DNA of 42,921 nucleotides, taken from contig JAEYOX010000062.1 of NCBI GenBank assembly GCA_023411265.1, positions 1 to 42,921 of the forward strand. Reading direction: 5' to 3'. Numbering within the stretch: position 1 is the stretch's first letter; the number at the start of each line of letters is the position of its first letter. Positions 25,567-34,593 of this stretch are shown here, piece by piece. This DNA is from Bacteroidota bacterium (lineage in GTDB: Bacteria > Bacteroidota > Bacteroidia > Flavobacteriales > Weeksellaceae). Made by a program: the position numbers and the translations under genes. Below the pieces are notes generated by a model. It worked only from the letters and a program-made list of their open reading frames with translations, did not search any database and was not told the DNA's origin.

Positions 25567-26511
25567 TTATTTCTTGATGAATTTCTCTGAAGTAGTACCT
25601 TTCTCCGTTTGGATGTTGATGATGTAGGTTCCTCTTTCAAGTTTGGTTACATCTACTGCATTATCCATTACTCTTGCTTCCATTTTTCTTCCGGACATAT
25701 CAAAGATAGAAGCACTCTGTACTTTTTCTTTGGTTTTGATGTTCAGGATGTCAGAAGTTGGATTCGGATAGATGGAAAGCATTTCATTACTCTTCACAAT
25801 TTCTGAAGTAGACAATGCCGCTTCATTATTGATTGCAATTCGATCGATATAACCATCTCCATCGTAGTTATCATGAATAAAATCCATTCTATTAAAAGTT
25901 GTTGGCGTTGCTGACAAATGAGTAGCAGTATAAATCAAATTGTTATCTACATAATATTTAATATCTGTTGCGCTACCCACAACTTTCACCCTGTACCAAG
26001 TATTAGGAACCCAGGTTGCAGTTGTTGCTACCACTGAAGGCGTTGTTGCTCCACTCGCTATAGTAGCTACAGATATGGCACCATTGAACCTAAACGTGAT
26101 GTAATAAACAATTGATCCAGAAGTTCCAACCATATTTACACCTCTATAAAGAAAATCTGAACTATTGCCACTCTGAGCAGTCATTCTCACATCGAAAGAT
26201 ACGGTAAAATTAGTTGTTGATGCAGGAGTTGCCAAAGAATAGAAACCACCGATGACAGGACCGTTAGTTTGAGGACCGTATAACGGATCTTCTGCAATTT
26301 TCATCGATGATGTTCCGTGAACTGCCTGTTCTGCAGAAACCACAGTACTCGTAATATTGGGTTGCCCAGCTCCTGTTCCAGTTGTTGTCCACCCTTGTTG
26401 CCCATCAATATTACCGGTAGTATACCCTTCACTGGTCTCAAAAGAAATTAACTGCTGAGCAAAAACAAACTGTGTCGCTATGACACACATACCTAATAAA
26501 ACTTTTTTCAT
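25567..26511 (-). CDS. T9SS-secreted lectin-like (LamG/jelly-roll) protein
   Basis: The open frame begins at 26568, but the ATG at 26511 starts a textbook signal peptide (MKKVLLGMCVIATQFVFAQ) and is chosen; the protein is then 314 aa. After cleavage a concanavalin-like jelly-roll domain covers about residues 20-225 (SFETSEGYTTGN...TWYRVKV...YVDNNLIY...MDFIHDN), the usual layout of LamG-type carbohydrate or protein binding domains. The last 70 residues, SIYPNPTSDILNI...MSGRKM...KFIKK, are a T9SS type A sorting domain. The protein should cross the outer membrane through the type IX system. It is adjacent to, and similar in layout to, the protein at 26645 (both begin with GxxGQ/TQxGW), so the two look like a diverged tandem pair. 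Its binding partner is unknown. Confidence 0.86.
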   Translation of the reverse strand: MKKVLLGMCVIATQFVFAQQLISFETSEGYTTGNIDGQQGWTTTGTGAGQPNITSTVVSAEQAVHGTSSMKIAEDPLYGPQTNGPVIGGFYSLATPASTTNFTVSFDVRMTAQSGNSSDFLYRGVNMVGTSGSIVYYITFRFNGAISVATIASGATTPSVVATTATWVPNTWYRVKVVGSATDIKYYVDNNLIYTATHLSATPTTFNRMDFIHDNYDGDGYIDRIAINNEAALSTSEIVKSNEMLSIYPNPTSDILNIKTKEKVQSASIFDMSGRKMEARVMDNAVDVTKLERGTYIINIQTEKGTTSEKFIKK

Positions 26512-26537
26512 AATACTTAAATTTTTAAATGATGTGG

Positions 26538-26568
26538 TAAAGATACCTATAAATAGGTATTCCCGCAA
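26538..26568 (-). promoter_or_regulatory. Promoter with inverted-repeat candidate operator
   Basis: On the minus strand a TTG (26566-26568) and a near-consensus -7 box TATCTTTA (26538-26545; consensus TAnnTTTG) are separated by 20 bases, a typical Bacteroidota spacing. An exact 8-bp inverted repeat, ATACCTAT-AA-ATAGGTAT (26543-26560), fills the space between the boxes and is well placed to bind a repressor. The promoter lies 27 bases before the ATG at 26511. Confidence 0.6.
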
Positions 26569-26607
26569 ACCATATTAGAGTTGAAGATGTTAAAAAATTA
26601 TAAAAAA

Positions 26608-26626
26608 TCCCGGCACAAGACCGGGA
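26608..26626 (-). terminator. Rho-independent terminator of the 297-aa T9SS gene
   Basis: On the minus strand TCCCGG, a seven-base loop and CCGGGA are followed by TTTTTTA, 18 bases past the stop at 26645. This separates the transcripts of the two neighbouring secreted-protein genes. Confidence 0.85.
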
Positions 26627-26644
26627 GATATAAAAATTTTCATT

Positions 26645-27538
26645 TTACTTCTTAATGATTTTCTTCGTTTCAGAAGATCCATCCTGATAATGGATTTCCA
26701 TAAGATATACTCCTTTCGAAAGAGATTCAATGTTAACGACAGTTTCTTTAGTTTCCATTACTTTTCTTCCGCTTGGGTCAAATAAACTGATGCTTCTAAT
26801 TTTATTGTCAGATTTAACATTTACGATGTCACTTGAAGGATTGGGATAAACAGTTGATGCTGATGTTTTCGACACTTCAGAGGTAGCCAATATCTGGTTT
26901 ACAGCTGCAATCTGCAAATTATCCACAGAAGCAGTAAATACTCCAGACCCTGAAAATATATCAAACTCATCAGGGTTTTTTCCCGCAGTTCCGGTAAAAG
27001 GGCCATAAGAAGTTCCATTAATAAAAACTGTTGAATTTCCTGTAGTTGAATCGTAATATAAATCAACAGCATACCAGGTGTTCGCAGTTCCTGTACCTAA
27101 ACTTTCTTCGGTTGTACTGTCATCATTATACCACGTGAAAGCATTGGTAGTTGTGTTATAGGCAAGCGTACCTACATTATAATAGTCGCCTCCGTCAGCA
27201 TATACTTGTGCTGCCACCGCACCTGCGCCTGATCCTGTATGCAGATCAAACTTCAGATGAAGAAAATTGTTACCGGATTGTCTTGTACTCCACGGCAGGG
27301 CTTTATACATCCACATGTTTGTCGTGGTAGTTCTCAGGAACTGTAATGACTTACCATAGGTTGCGGGAGTAACTTCAGCAACCTTCGCCTGACTGGCATC
27401 GCCACCATCTCTTCCCCAGCCACCTTGTGTGCCAAGGTTACCAAGAGTATACGCATTAAAATCATCTGCCAACAAGGTTTGGCTGTTTACACTCGCCAGG
27501 GTTACTGTCGTGAATAATAAAGTAAAGAATTGCTTCAT
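26645..27538 (-). CDS. T9SS-secreted jelly-roll protein
   Basis: A 297-aa secreted protein. A signal peptide (MKQFFTLLFTTVTLASVNSQ) precedes a jelly-roll domain (about residues 22-220; LLADDFNAYTLGNLGTQGGWGRDGG...WYAVDLYYDSTTGNSTVFINGTSYGPF), resembling LamG or DUF-type carbohydrate-binding folds. The last 70 residues, TVYPNPSSDIVNV...PSGRKV...KKIIKK, form the T9SS type A sorting domain. It has its own promoter and terminator, so it is regulated separately from the similar protein at 25567 although they lie side by side. Glycine- and threonine-rich surface loops are typical for exported Bacteroidota proteins. There is no catalytic motif; the ligand is unknown. Confidence 0.86.
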   Translation of the reverse strand: MKQFFTLLFTTVTLASVNSQTLLADDFNAYTLGNLGTQGGWGRDGGDASQAKVAEVTPATYGKSLQFLRTTTTNMWMYKALPWSTRQSGNNFLHLKFDLHTGSGAGAVAAQVYADGGDYYNVGTLAYNTTTNAFTWYNDDSTTEESLGTGTANTWYAVDLYYDSTTGNSTVFINGTSYGPFTGTAGKNPDEFDIFSGSGVFTASVDNLQIAAVNQILATSEVSKTSASTVYPNPSSDIVNVKSDNKIRSISLFDPSGRKVMETKETVVNIESLSKGVYLMEIHYQDGSSETKKIIKK

Positions 27539-27566
27539 AATATTAAATTTTTGATTTATAACAGAG

Positions 27567-27597
27567 TAAAGATAGCAGATCCCATCTATTCTTGCAA
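27567..27597 (-). promoter_or_regulatory. Promoter of the 297-aa T9SS gene
   Basis: On the minus strand TTG (27595-27597), a 20-base spacer and TATCTTTA (27567-27574) resemble the Bacteroidota promoter TTG-N-TAnnTTTG. The -7 box is identical to that of the neighbouring gene at 26538-26545, but the inverted repeat in the spacer there is missing here. Confidence 0.55.
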
Positions 27598-28361
27598 GGA
27601 AAATGTTACAAATTATATTGAATACATTACATCATCCCGGCACTTAAACAGAGGATATTGATAATCCAAATCAGAATGTACATCTTGCGTAACGTCAAAA
27701 TCCACGGGAAATCTTTATCTGAATTTGGTGATCATTAGGGATAGAACATTACAAGTTGTTTTTAAATACCTGTTGTGCATTTAGGAAAAAAGAATAAAAA
27801 AAAGATTGTTCAACTGAATATGAATCCGTATATTTAATTGAATACCAAATCATTAAATATGAACTTATTACTCTATAATCTAGCTTTCAGAACCCTCCCC
27901 GACCCTATGAATGGATGAACCCTCCCCCTCCTTAACCCATACCAATCCTATGGCTATTCCTAGGGGAATATGCAGGGTAACCCGCAGGTAAGTGCAATAC
28001 AAGTCCAATACAAGTCCAATACAAGTGTAATAAAACGGAGGTAAAAATAGATAATTGAGAAAACTAAACAGCCGAAAATGCATAGCCTTGGATCACGAGT
28101 CCTGCATGAGCTCAGAATAAGAGATGAAAGGTACTAAAAAAAACGTAAAATGCAGAAAAAAAACATAGAGTTTTACGAGCCTGTCGAAATTTCTTTGCTT
28201 GAGATTTTGCAAATGTTCATGAGGGGAACTATTTGAATGAAGTGAAAGAAAACTTCAAAAAATTGTATGTTAATAGGTGATAGAGGGTATATTTATATTC
28301 AAAAGAGATTTAAACAAACTACAAATAAACTTATGCTAAATGCACAACAGGTTTTAAAATT
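27598..28361. other. Long non-coding region with repeats and decayed fragments
   Basis: No real gene is supported between the T9SS gene and the RND operon terminator. The stretch contains an 11-bp tandem repeat (27990-28033), C-rich segments with AACCCTCCCC twice (27892-27901 and 27918-27927), and a 28-codon open frame at 28150-28236 whose peptide starts MQKKNIEFYEPVEISLLEIL. The mixture looks like the remains of older genes or mobile DNA. A 67-codon minus frame at 27880-28083 crosses the repeat and is not believed. Confidence 0.5.
27990..28033. repeat. Four-copy 11-bp tandem repeat
   Basis: Four head-to-tail 11-bp copies: AAGTGCAATAC, AAGTCCAATAC, AAGTCCAATAC and AAGTGTAATAA. The central two are identical. 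The unit length is close to one helical turn, so each copy would present the same face of the DNA. Confidence 0.9.
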
Positions 28362-28391
28362 AAACAACCGCCTCTTGGGAGACGGTTGTTT
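28362..28391 (-). terminator. Rho-independent terminator of the RND operon
   Basis: On the minus strand a 13-bp stem with one mismatch (AAACAACCG-T-CTC, loop of four, GAG-G-CGGTTGTTT) lies 11 bases past the acrB stop and is followed by AATTTT. Confidence 0.85.
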
Positions 28392-28402
28392 TAATTGTAA
28401 GG

Positions 28403-31400
28403 TTAAAATTCAATTTCGTTTTCCGGATGAATGTGCTTATAATCGGCAACCATCTGTTCTTCGTAATTGATTTTATCATGTTTTGAAAAACGGTTTTCCA
28501 GCTTGACTACGATGTAATACACAACGGGAACGATAATCAGCGTCAGGAACAATGAAGACAGCAATCCACCAATAATCACGATGGCAAGACCGTTGTTCAT
28601 CTCTGCTGCAGCGCCGCTGGCCAATGCGATCGGCAACATCCCGAAAACCATCGCAATAGTGGTCATGAGAATTGGCCGAAGCCTTGCCTTATTGGCCTGA
28701 ATCAAAGCACTTTCTATCGGTTCGCCATGATCCATCCGGTGATTGGCAAAATCCACAAGAAGGATGGCATTCTTGGCTACGAGCCCGATCAACATAATGA
28801 TTCCCAGAATGGTAAAAATATTTAAACTCTGATCGGTTAATGCCAATGCCCACAATGCACCGATGAACGACAGCGGAATGGAAAACAGAACAATAAAAGG
28901 TTTCACAAAATCATTGTACAGTACCACCATAATCATGTACACGAGCATGATGGCGGCCATGAGCGCAACACCCAGCGTTCCGAATCCTTCGCTCTGGCTT
29001 TCCATATTTCCTCCCCAAATCCAGTTGACCCCGGCCGGTTTCTTCACATTCTGCATTTTGGCTTCCCATTCGGAGGCGATGGCTCCGGTGGTTTTTCCTA
29101 CAACCTGCGCCTGTACCGTAACGGAAGGAGAACGGTCGTACCTTTCCAGAAGAGCAGGGCCGGATCCGAAACTGATGTCAGCAAACTGTGACAGTTGCAC
29201 CTTCTGTCCCTCAGCATTAATAAATGCAATATTTCTTACATCATCAATACTGGTTCGGTTGGCTTCATCAAGAATAATATTAATATCATATTCGGTGTTA
29301 CCGGTTCGGAACTTATTATCAGTATTTCCGCTGAAGGCTGTTCTGAGGGTTTGTCCTACAGTAGCTACGTTCAGTCCCAGCGAAGTCATCTTATCCCGGT
29401 CCACACTTACGGAAATTTCGGGATTTCCTTCTTCCACACTCAGTTTGATTTCAGAGGCACCGTCTATAGATCTCAACTGATTTTCGGCTTCCTTAGCATA
29501 CGCCATGGCATCTTCCAGAGTAGAACCCGTAACGGTCATTTGCAGTGGTGCCATTTCAGCTCCCATAAATCCAACAGGAACAGTAGTCACTTTTGCACCC
29601 ACCAGTTCTTTTTCCAGCTCCCGTTTCAGGCGGGCTGCATAAACCTTGGTATCATCTTCTCTTTCACTTTTATCTGTAAGTTCTATATTGATTTCAGACT
29701 TGTAATTGGTGGATTGCATGGCGCCCATACCGCCACTCACTTGCCCTACCGAAGTAATCATTCTGACCACTTCCGGTTTCTGAGCCAGAAATTTCTCTGC
29801 TTTTTGCGTTATGAAATTGGTTTCTTCCAGCGAAGTATCCTTTGGCATTTCGATCTGAACCAGAAATTCACCCTTATCATTTCCCGGGAAAAAATCGGTC
29901 CCGATGTATCCGAACGCCAGCAAAAGAATTGAACTCACGAATAACAACAATGTAATTCCAAAGGTTTTCAGTTTGTGATGAAGGCTCCATTTCAGAATAC
30001 TTTCAATTTTATGAGTAAACCAGGTAAGTCCTTGTTCAAATTTTTCAATCATCTTTCCGAAAAAAGATTTATTGCTGATAAGCTCCAGTTTTCCGTATCT
30101 TGAAAACAGCCACGGCACCACGGTAAACGAAATTATAAGTGATAGCAACGTCGCGATAACCACCGTGACACAGAACTGCTTGATAATATTCGATACCATA
30201 CCGGTGCTCAGGGCAATAGGAAGGAATACTACGACAATAACAAGCGTAATAGCCGTCACCGTAAATCCGATTTCTTTGGAACCGTCATAAGCGGCACGCA
30301 CTTTATTTTTGCCCATTTCCATATGCCGGTGAATATTTTCAATCACCACGATGGCATCATCCACCAGGATTCCCACCACGAGTGAAAGTCCCAATAAACT
30401 CATCAGATTCAAGCTATAATCCAACATATAGAGCCCGATGAAGGTCGCAATGAGGGATGTTGGAATCGCAACCATTACAATGAGGGCGTTTCTGAAACTG
30501 TGCAGGAAGAAGAGCATCACAAAAGCTACCAAACCGATAGCAATAAAGAGGTCTTTGATAACTGCGTTGGCTGCTTCCAGGGTAAATATGGAAGTGTCGC
30601 TCGCCAGATCCACTTTAACATTTCGGTCTTTGTATTGATTTTCAATATCAGCAATTTTTGCCTGCACCAGTTCGCTCACTTCCACAGCATTCGCTTCGGT
30701 CTGCTTCTGAACCTGGAGCATGATGGTATTCTGCTGATTAATCCGTGCAATTTTATCTGCCTGTTTCTGCGTATCCTGAACTTCTGCAATATCAGAAAGT
30801 CTGATATGCTGTCCGTTTTGGGACGAAATGGTAAGATTTCTAAGTTCATCTACGGAATTTATTTTTCCGGCAAGACGAATGAGGGTTGTATTTTCCCGTG
30901 TTTTCAGATTTCCTGTGGGGAAATCAAGGTTCGACAAAGAAATCACCTGCTGCACCTGAGGAATGGTAAGCCCATATCCTTCCAGTTTTTCCTGATTTAA
31001 GTTGACCCGAATTTCTCTTTCCTGTCCACCAATAATATTGACCTGAGCAACCCCCGGAATTCTGGAAAGCTCCGGCTGAAGTCTTTGATCAATAAGATCA
31101 TACAGTTCATTTTCTGTGAGGTTGGCGGTAATTCCCATGCTCATGATGGGCATATCGGAAAGGGAGAACTGCGACAATGACGGTTCATCGATATCTTCCG
31201 GCAGATCTGAACGGATGGCGTTTATTTTTCTTTGGGCTTCATTCAGGGCATAATCTACATCTGCATCAGCCTGGAATTCAATAATGATAACAGACAAACT
31301 TTCGTAAGATTTTGACTGGATTTTTTTAACGCCTTCCAATGATGAAACGGCATCTTCCATTTTCCGGGAAACCGTGTTTTCCACTTCCGCTGGTGAAGCT

Positions 31401-31558
31401 CCGGGATACACCGTTGCTACGGTGACCACTTTTACTTCAAATTTCGGAATCAGTTCATAACTCAGCTGCGTATAGCTGAATAAGCCGCCAATGATGAGCA
31501 ATGCGAGCATTACAATCACCAAACTGGGCTTTTTTATAGATACTTCTGCTAATTTCAT
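28403..31558 (-). CDS. RND multidrug efflux permease (AcrB type)
   Basis: A 1051-aa inner-membrane pump subunit of the hydrophobe/amphiphile efflux RND family, full family length. Twelve helices are expected: one near residues 14-30, a bundle after 335, and the second half from about 520. The proton-relay helix GLSLVVGILVDDAIVVIEN (about residues 395-415) has the two adjacent aspartates. Large periplasmic loops follow helix 1 and helix 7. It is the third structural gene of a leftward operon tetR-tolC-acrA-acrB, with 17 bases after the adaptor gene, and is closed by a terminator. Together these should form a tripartite pump that exports toxic compounds, dyes or antibiotics. The substrate range cannot be predicted; a MdtB/C- or BpeF-like specificity is possible. 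Confidence 0.95.
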   Translation of the reverse strand: MKLAEVSIKKPSLVIVMLALLIIGGLFSYTQLSYELIPKFEVKVVTVATVYPGASPAEVENTVSRKMEDAVSSLEGVKKIQSKSYESLSVIIIEFQADADVDYALNEAQRKINAIRSDLPEDIDEPSLSQFSLSDMPIMSMGITANLTENELYDLIDQRLQPELSRIPGVAQVNIIGGQEREIRVNLNQEKLEGYGLTIPQVQQVISLSNLDFPTGNLKTRENTTLIRLAGKINSVDELRNLTISSQNGQHIRLSDIAEVQDTQKQADKIARINQQNTIMLQVQKQTEANAVEVSELVQAKIADIENQYKDRNVKVDLASDTSIFTLEAANAVIKDLFIAIGLVAFVMLFFLHSFRNALIVMVAIPTSLIATFIGLYMLDYSLNLMSLLGLSLVVGILVDDAIVVIENIHRHMEMGKNKVRAAYDGSKEIGFTVTAITLVIVVVFLPIALSTGMVSNIIKQFCVTVVIATLLSLIISFTVVPWLFSRYGKLELISNKSFFGKMIEKFEQGLTWFTHKIESILKWSLHHKLKTFGITLLLFVSSILLLAFGYIGTDFFPGNDKGEFLVQIEMPKDTSLEETNFITQKAEKFLAQKPEVVRMITSVGQVSGGMGAMQSTNYKSEINIELTDKSEREDDTKVYAARLKRELEKELVGAKVTTVPVGFMGAEMAPLQMTVTGSTLEDAMAYAKEAENQLRSIDGASEIKLSVEEGNPEISVSVDRDKMTSLGLNVATVGQTLRTAFSGNTDNKFRTGNTEYDINIILDEANRTSIDDVRNIAFINAEGQKVQLSQFADISFGSGPALLERYDRSPSVTVQAQVVGKTTGAIASEWEAKMQNVKKPAGVNWIWGGNMESQSEGFGTLGVALMAAIMLVYMIMVVLYNDFVKPFIVLFSIPLSFIGALWALALTDQSLNIFTILGIIMLIGLVAKNAILLVDFANHRMDHGEPIESALIQANKARLRPILMTTIAMVFGMLPIALASGAAAEMNNGLAIVIIGGLLSSLFLTLIIVPVVYYIVVKLENRFSKHDKINYEEQMVADYKHIHPENEIEF

Positions 31559-31575
31559 TCTATCTTTTTTCTTAT

Positions 31576-32631
31576 TTATTGAAGCACCTTCACTTTTGTT
31601 TTGTCGGTCAGGTTAATCTGTCCGCTGATGACCACCTGATCTCCTTCTTTCAATCCGCCCACAACCTCTACTTTATCGCCGAAGTTGGTTCCGCTCTGAA
31701 TTTTGGTGAGATGTGCTGTATTGTTTTTTACCACAAAAACCTGATTATCACTCACACTGCCTACGAAAGCATCTCTCGGTATGGTAAGCGTTCGGTGTGA
31801 ACCACTTCTGGTGAAAAGCGCACTGCCATACATTCCTGCTTTCAGCTTGTTAAAGTTATTCTGAACCGTAATTTCCACAGGAAACTTCAAGGCTCCCGAA
31901 GCAGACGGTGCGATGAAGGTAATTCTCCCGTCTAAAGTATCTTCTATAACATCAGGTTTTACTTTAACGATATTTCCCAATGCCAGTTGCCCGATGAGCG
32001 ACTGATCGACATCTACTTTTAGTTTCACTGAAGAGATATCCACAATTTCCACAATGGGCATTCCCGGACTCAACACAGTACCCACTTCCACAAACTTCTG
32101 ATTGACAATACCGCTTACTTTGGAAACGATATTGGTATCGCCGGAAACCAGTTGTGCAGACTGCATTTGAGCACGTGCATTTTTCACCTGCAATCTGGCC
32201 TGATCCAGCTGCAATGCGGTAATACCTCCTGTTTTAAATGCCTGTTCATATCGGTTCAGTGTCATCAAAGCATTGTCGAGGTTGGCCTGAGCACTGCCTA
32301 CATTCACATTCACTTTGTCACCGGAAAGTCTTCCGATGCTCTGCCCTGCCCTCACATAACTTCCTTCTTTTACATGGAGTGCGATGAGCTGACCTCCCAT
32401 TTCGGCAGCAATCTGCGCCTGAAGTTTTGGCAGAAAAGTTCCGTTGACGTGAAATTCTCCGCTAATGTCTTCAGCAGCTACGGCAGCTGTACGAACGGCC
32501 ACATCAACATTTTTTTCCGCTACAATGGCTACTTTTTCTTCGTTGCTTTTTTTATTATTCTGAAGGATCAGGAAAAAGGCGGCTCCGATTCCCAATACAA
32601 TCAGGATGGTAATGATTCTGTTCTTTTTCAT
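31576..32631 (-). CDS. RND efflux periplasmic adaptor (membrane fusion protein)
   Basis: A 351-aa adaptor linking the RND pump to the outer-membrane channel. One N-terminal hydrophobic helix (ITILIVLGIGAAFFLIL) anchors or exports it. The lipoyl-like halves surround a short alpha hairpin (NLDNALMTLNRYEQAFKTGGITALQLDQARLQVKNARAQMQSAQ, about 120-165), and the beta-barrel and membrane-proximal domains follow (LKVDVDQSLIGQLALGN..., VVGGLKEGDQVVISGQINLTDKTKV). No lipobox cysteine is seen near the N-terminus, so it is probably anchored by the helix rather than by lipid. The hairpin is short, as in many Bacteroidota adaptors. It lies six bases after tolC and 17 before the pump gene, so all are cotranscribed. 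Confidence 0.94.
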   Translation of the reverse strand: MKKNRIITILIVLGIGAAFFLILQNNKKSNEEKVAIVAEKNVDVAVRTAAVAAEDISGEFHVNGTFLPKLQAQIAAEMGGQLIALHVKEGSYVRAGQSIGRLSGDKVNVNVGSAQANLDNALMTLNRYEQAFKTGGITALQLDQARLQVKNARAQMQSAQLVSGDTNIVSKVSGIVNQKFVEVGTVLSPGMPIVEIVDISSVKLKVDVDQSLIGQLALGNIVKVKPDVIEDTLDGRITFIAPSASGALKFPVEITVQNNFNKLKAGMYGSALFTRSGSHRTLTIPRDAFVGSVSDNQVFVVKNNTAHLTKIQSGTNFGDKVEVVGGLKEGDQVVISGQINLTDKTKVKVLQ

Positions 32632-32637
32632 TTTTTT

Positions 32638-33975
32638 TTAATTATTTTCGTTTAATGTTCTGAGTTTGCCCTGAGATTTTAGCAGATTAATTTCCGCCAG
32701 TTTATAGTCCAGCTGGGCTTTGGTGAGGTTATTTTTTGCTTCGGTAAGATCGCGTTCGGCATCCAGAATGTCATTTAAAGTGGCCAGTCCGTGCTGATAA
32801 TTGCTGCGGGTATTGGCGAGTACTTCTTCTGCCAGTTTCATATTTCCTTCCTGGGTAGTGATCATCGTCATGTTGTTCTCCAGTTGAACGAGCGCATTTT
32901 TATGAGATAAATCCAGCCCCAGATAGGTTTCACGTAAATCGGCCTCTGCTTTTTCGATTTCAATCTGATTCAGTTCCACTCTTGATTTTGTGGCAAAACC
33001 ATTAAAAATAGGAATGCTGATATTCAAACCGATAGAAGCCAAATCCGACCAAAATACACCGTTACTGCTTCCATTCCACCAAGGCATCTTTTCTCCCTGT
33101 CCCAGGAAACCATAATTGGCAGAAAGTGCAGCTGTAGGATAATATTCTGCAATGGTAGCCTTTTTCTGCCATTGAAGAAGTTCCAGCTGTTTGTCCATAA
33201 GTTTTAATTCCGTCCTGTCTTCAAAATTAGCAGTACGGTCAGGTAAAATGGCTGGATCGAAAGTCTGCTCCGGCAATTCAATTTCCTGATTCATAGGCAT
33301 TCCGATCATAAACTTCAATGTATTTTCAGCCAGATCTAATGTATTTTCTAATTGAAGCACACCGGAATTCACATTATTTCGCGCCACCACAGTACGGTCC
33401 AGATCTATTTTTCTGGCAAGACCGGCATCATACAGTCCCTGGATGATTTGGATGGTTTGAGTAGTAATATCAAGATTACTTTTCGCATTGTTCAGCATTT
33501 CTTCCGCCTGATATACCTGGAAATAAGCATTGGCCACTCTCTCGATGATCTGTTCCTCGGTGAGTGCTGCATTCAGAATATAAAATTCTTTTGTAGAACG
33601 GGCAGCTTTCAGTCCAGTAAATACTGATTGATTGAAGAGAACCTGAGTAAGCTGCACCATATTACTCGAAGTCCATTTTTGTCCAAAAGCGACTTTTACC
33701 TGCTGTCCCGGTGCTCCGAACATTTCTCCCGGAAGTACTGTTTCCTGCAACAGCGGATTATAAGAAGTATTGCTGTTGAAACTGAGATTAGGTAACGCAT
33801 TTGCCCGGACTTCTGCAATCTGAGCATCGCCTTTCCGGATGTCAAGTCTCGCTTTTTCTGCTTCTGCCTTGTGTTCCAGCGCATGAGCAATCGCTTCAGA
33901 AAGCGTGAGCCGCTGCACCTGCTGTCCGGACATCAGGGCTCCACAGAATATGAAACCAAAGATTAATTTTTTCAT
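32638..33975 (-). CDS. TolC-family outer-membrane efflux channel
   Basis: A 445-aa outer-membrane efflux protein. A signal peptide (MKKLIFGFIFCGALMSGQ) precedes two repeated halves of long coiled-coil helices, each starting with an LTLSEAI...A.E / ADLRETYLGLDLSHKNALVQLENN pattern that forms the periplasmic tunnel, and the short beta strands (e.g. LSFNSNTSYNPLLQETVLPG) of the barrel. TolC trimers give the exit duct for the RND pump encoded just downstream. Its ATG overlaps the TetR stop codon in a four-base ATGA, so regulator and channel are translated together. No lipobox is visible after the signal peptide, unlike many OprM-type channels. Length is near the family norm. Confidence 0.94.
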   Translation of the reverse strand: MKKLIFGFIFCGALMSGQQVQRLTLSEAIAHALEHKAEAEKARLDIRKGDAQIAEVRANALPNLSFNSNTSYNPLLQETVLPGEMFGAPGQQVKVAFGQKWTSSNMVQLTQVLFNQSVFTGLKAARSTKEFYILNAALTEEQIIERVANAYFQVYQAEEMLNNAKSNLDITTQTIQIIQGLYDAGLARKIDLDRTVVARNNVNSGVLQLENTLDLAENTLKFMIGMPMNQEIELPEQTFDPAILPDRTANFEDRTELKLMDKQLELLQWQKKATIAEYYPTAALSANYGFLGQGEKMPWWNGSSNGVFWSDLASIGLNISIPIFNGFATKSRVELNQIEIEKAEADLRETYLGLDLSHKNALVQLENNMTMITTQEGNMKLAEEVLANTRSNYQHGLATLNDILDAERDLTEAKNNLTKAQLDYKLAEINLLKSQGKLRTLNENN

Positions 33976-34574
33976 TTATTTAATTTGTTATACTGTTTGA
34001 TAAACTTTTTTCCTTCTTCTGTTGTAATAGCGTTCATATAGAACAGAACTACTTCTTCATGAAAATGATGTCTGTCGAAAATTTCTGTATCAATGAAGGG
34101 AGAACTGTCGTATGACATGATGAGTGAAAAGAAAAGCTGTGCATACGCCGTTTCATTAAAATCTGTACGATAGTAGCCCTGTTCTCTTCCTTTTTGTATG
34201 TTGCGAAGGAGGACATCCGTAAACCGGTGTGAAAATTCGCTGATATGTTTGTTAAAAATAGCCGGATAATACCGAACCAATTGCCGGATGAATAAAGAAC
34301 TGTTAGAGCGTACGGCTTCTTCAATCTGCTGATCGCGGTACATCATTCTTTCCACTGCATTTTCTACCTTATCATCCAGCGAATCGAGCTGGTCAATAAC
34401 GTCGTTCAGTTTATAGGCAAGTACATCTTCCAACAGAGTTTCTTTGTTTTTATAATGCTGATAAAGTGTTTTCTTGGACATACCAAACTCCTTAGCAATA
34501 TCATCCATCGTGAGTGTTTTAGCTCCATTTTCAATAAAAAGCATGACTACTTTTTGTAAAAAACCCTTGTCCAT
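33972..34574 (-). CDS. TetR-family repressor of the RND operon
   Basis: A 200-aa TetR/AcrR regulator. The N-terminal helix-turn-helix is clear (about 22-50; TMDDIAKEFGMSKKTLYQHYKNKETLLEDVL), and a ligand-binding helical domain follows (about 60-195). It is the first gene of the operon, directly before tolC-acrA-acrB, so it most likely represses its own transcript and is released when a pump substrate binds. The inverted repeat at 34608-34632 upstream of the gene, overlapping the promoter -33 region, is the likely operator. The effector is unknown. The start at 34574 (MDKGFLQKVVMLF) fits the domain layout and leaves a leader of about 13 bases after the expected transcription start. Confidence 0.93.
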   Translation of the reverse strand: MDKGFLQKVVMLFIENGAKTLTMDDIAKEFGMSKKTLYQHYKNKETLLEDVLAYKLNDVIDQLDSLDDKVENAVERMMYRDQQIEEAVRSNSSLFIRQLVRYYPAIFNKHISEFSHRFTDVLLRNIQKGREQGYYRTDFNETAYAQLFFSLIMSYDSSPFIDTEIFDRHHFHEEVVLFYMNAITTEEGKKFIKQYNKLNK

Positions 34575-34593
34575 GATTCAAAATTTAAGGCTG

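Noticed and set aside
27880..28083. 67-codon minus-strand open frame
   Set aside because: It crosses the 11-bp repeat and C-rich low-complexity DNA and has no domain or usual start context.
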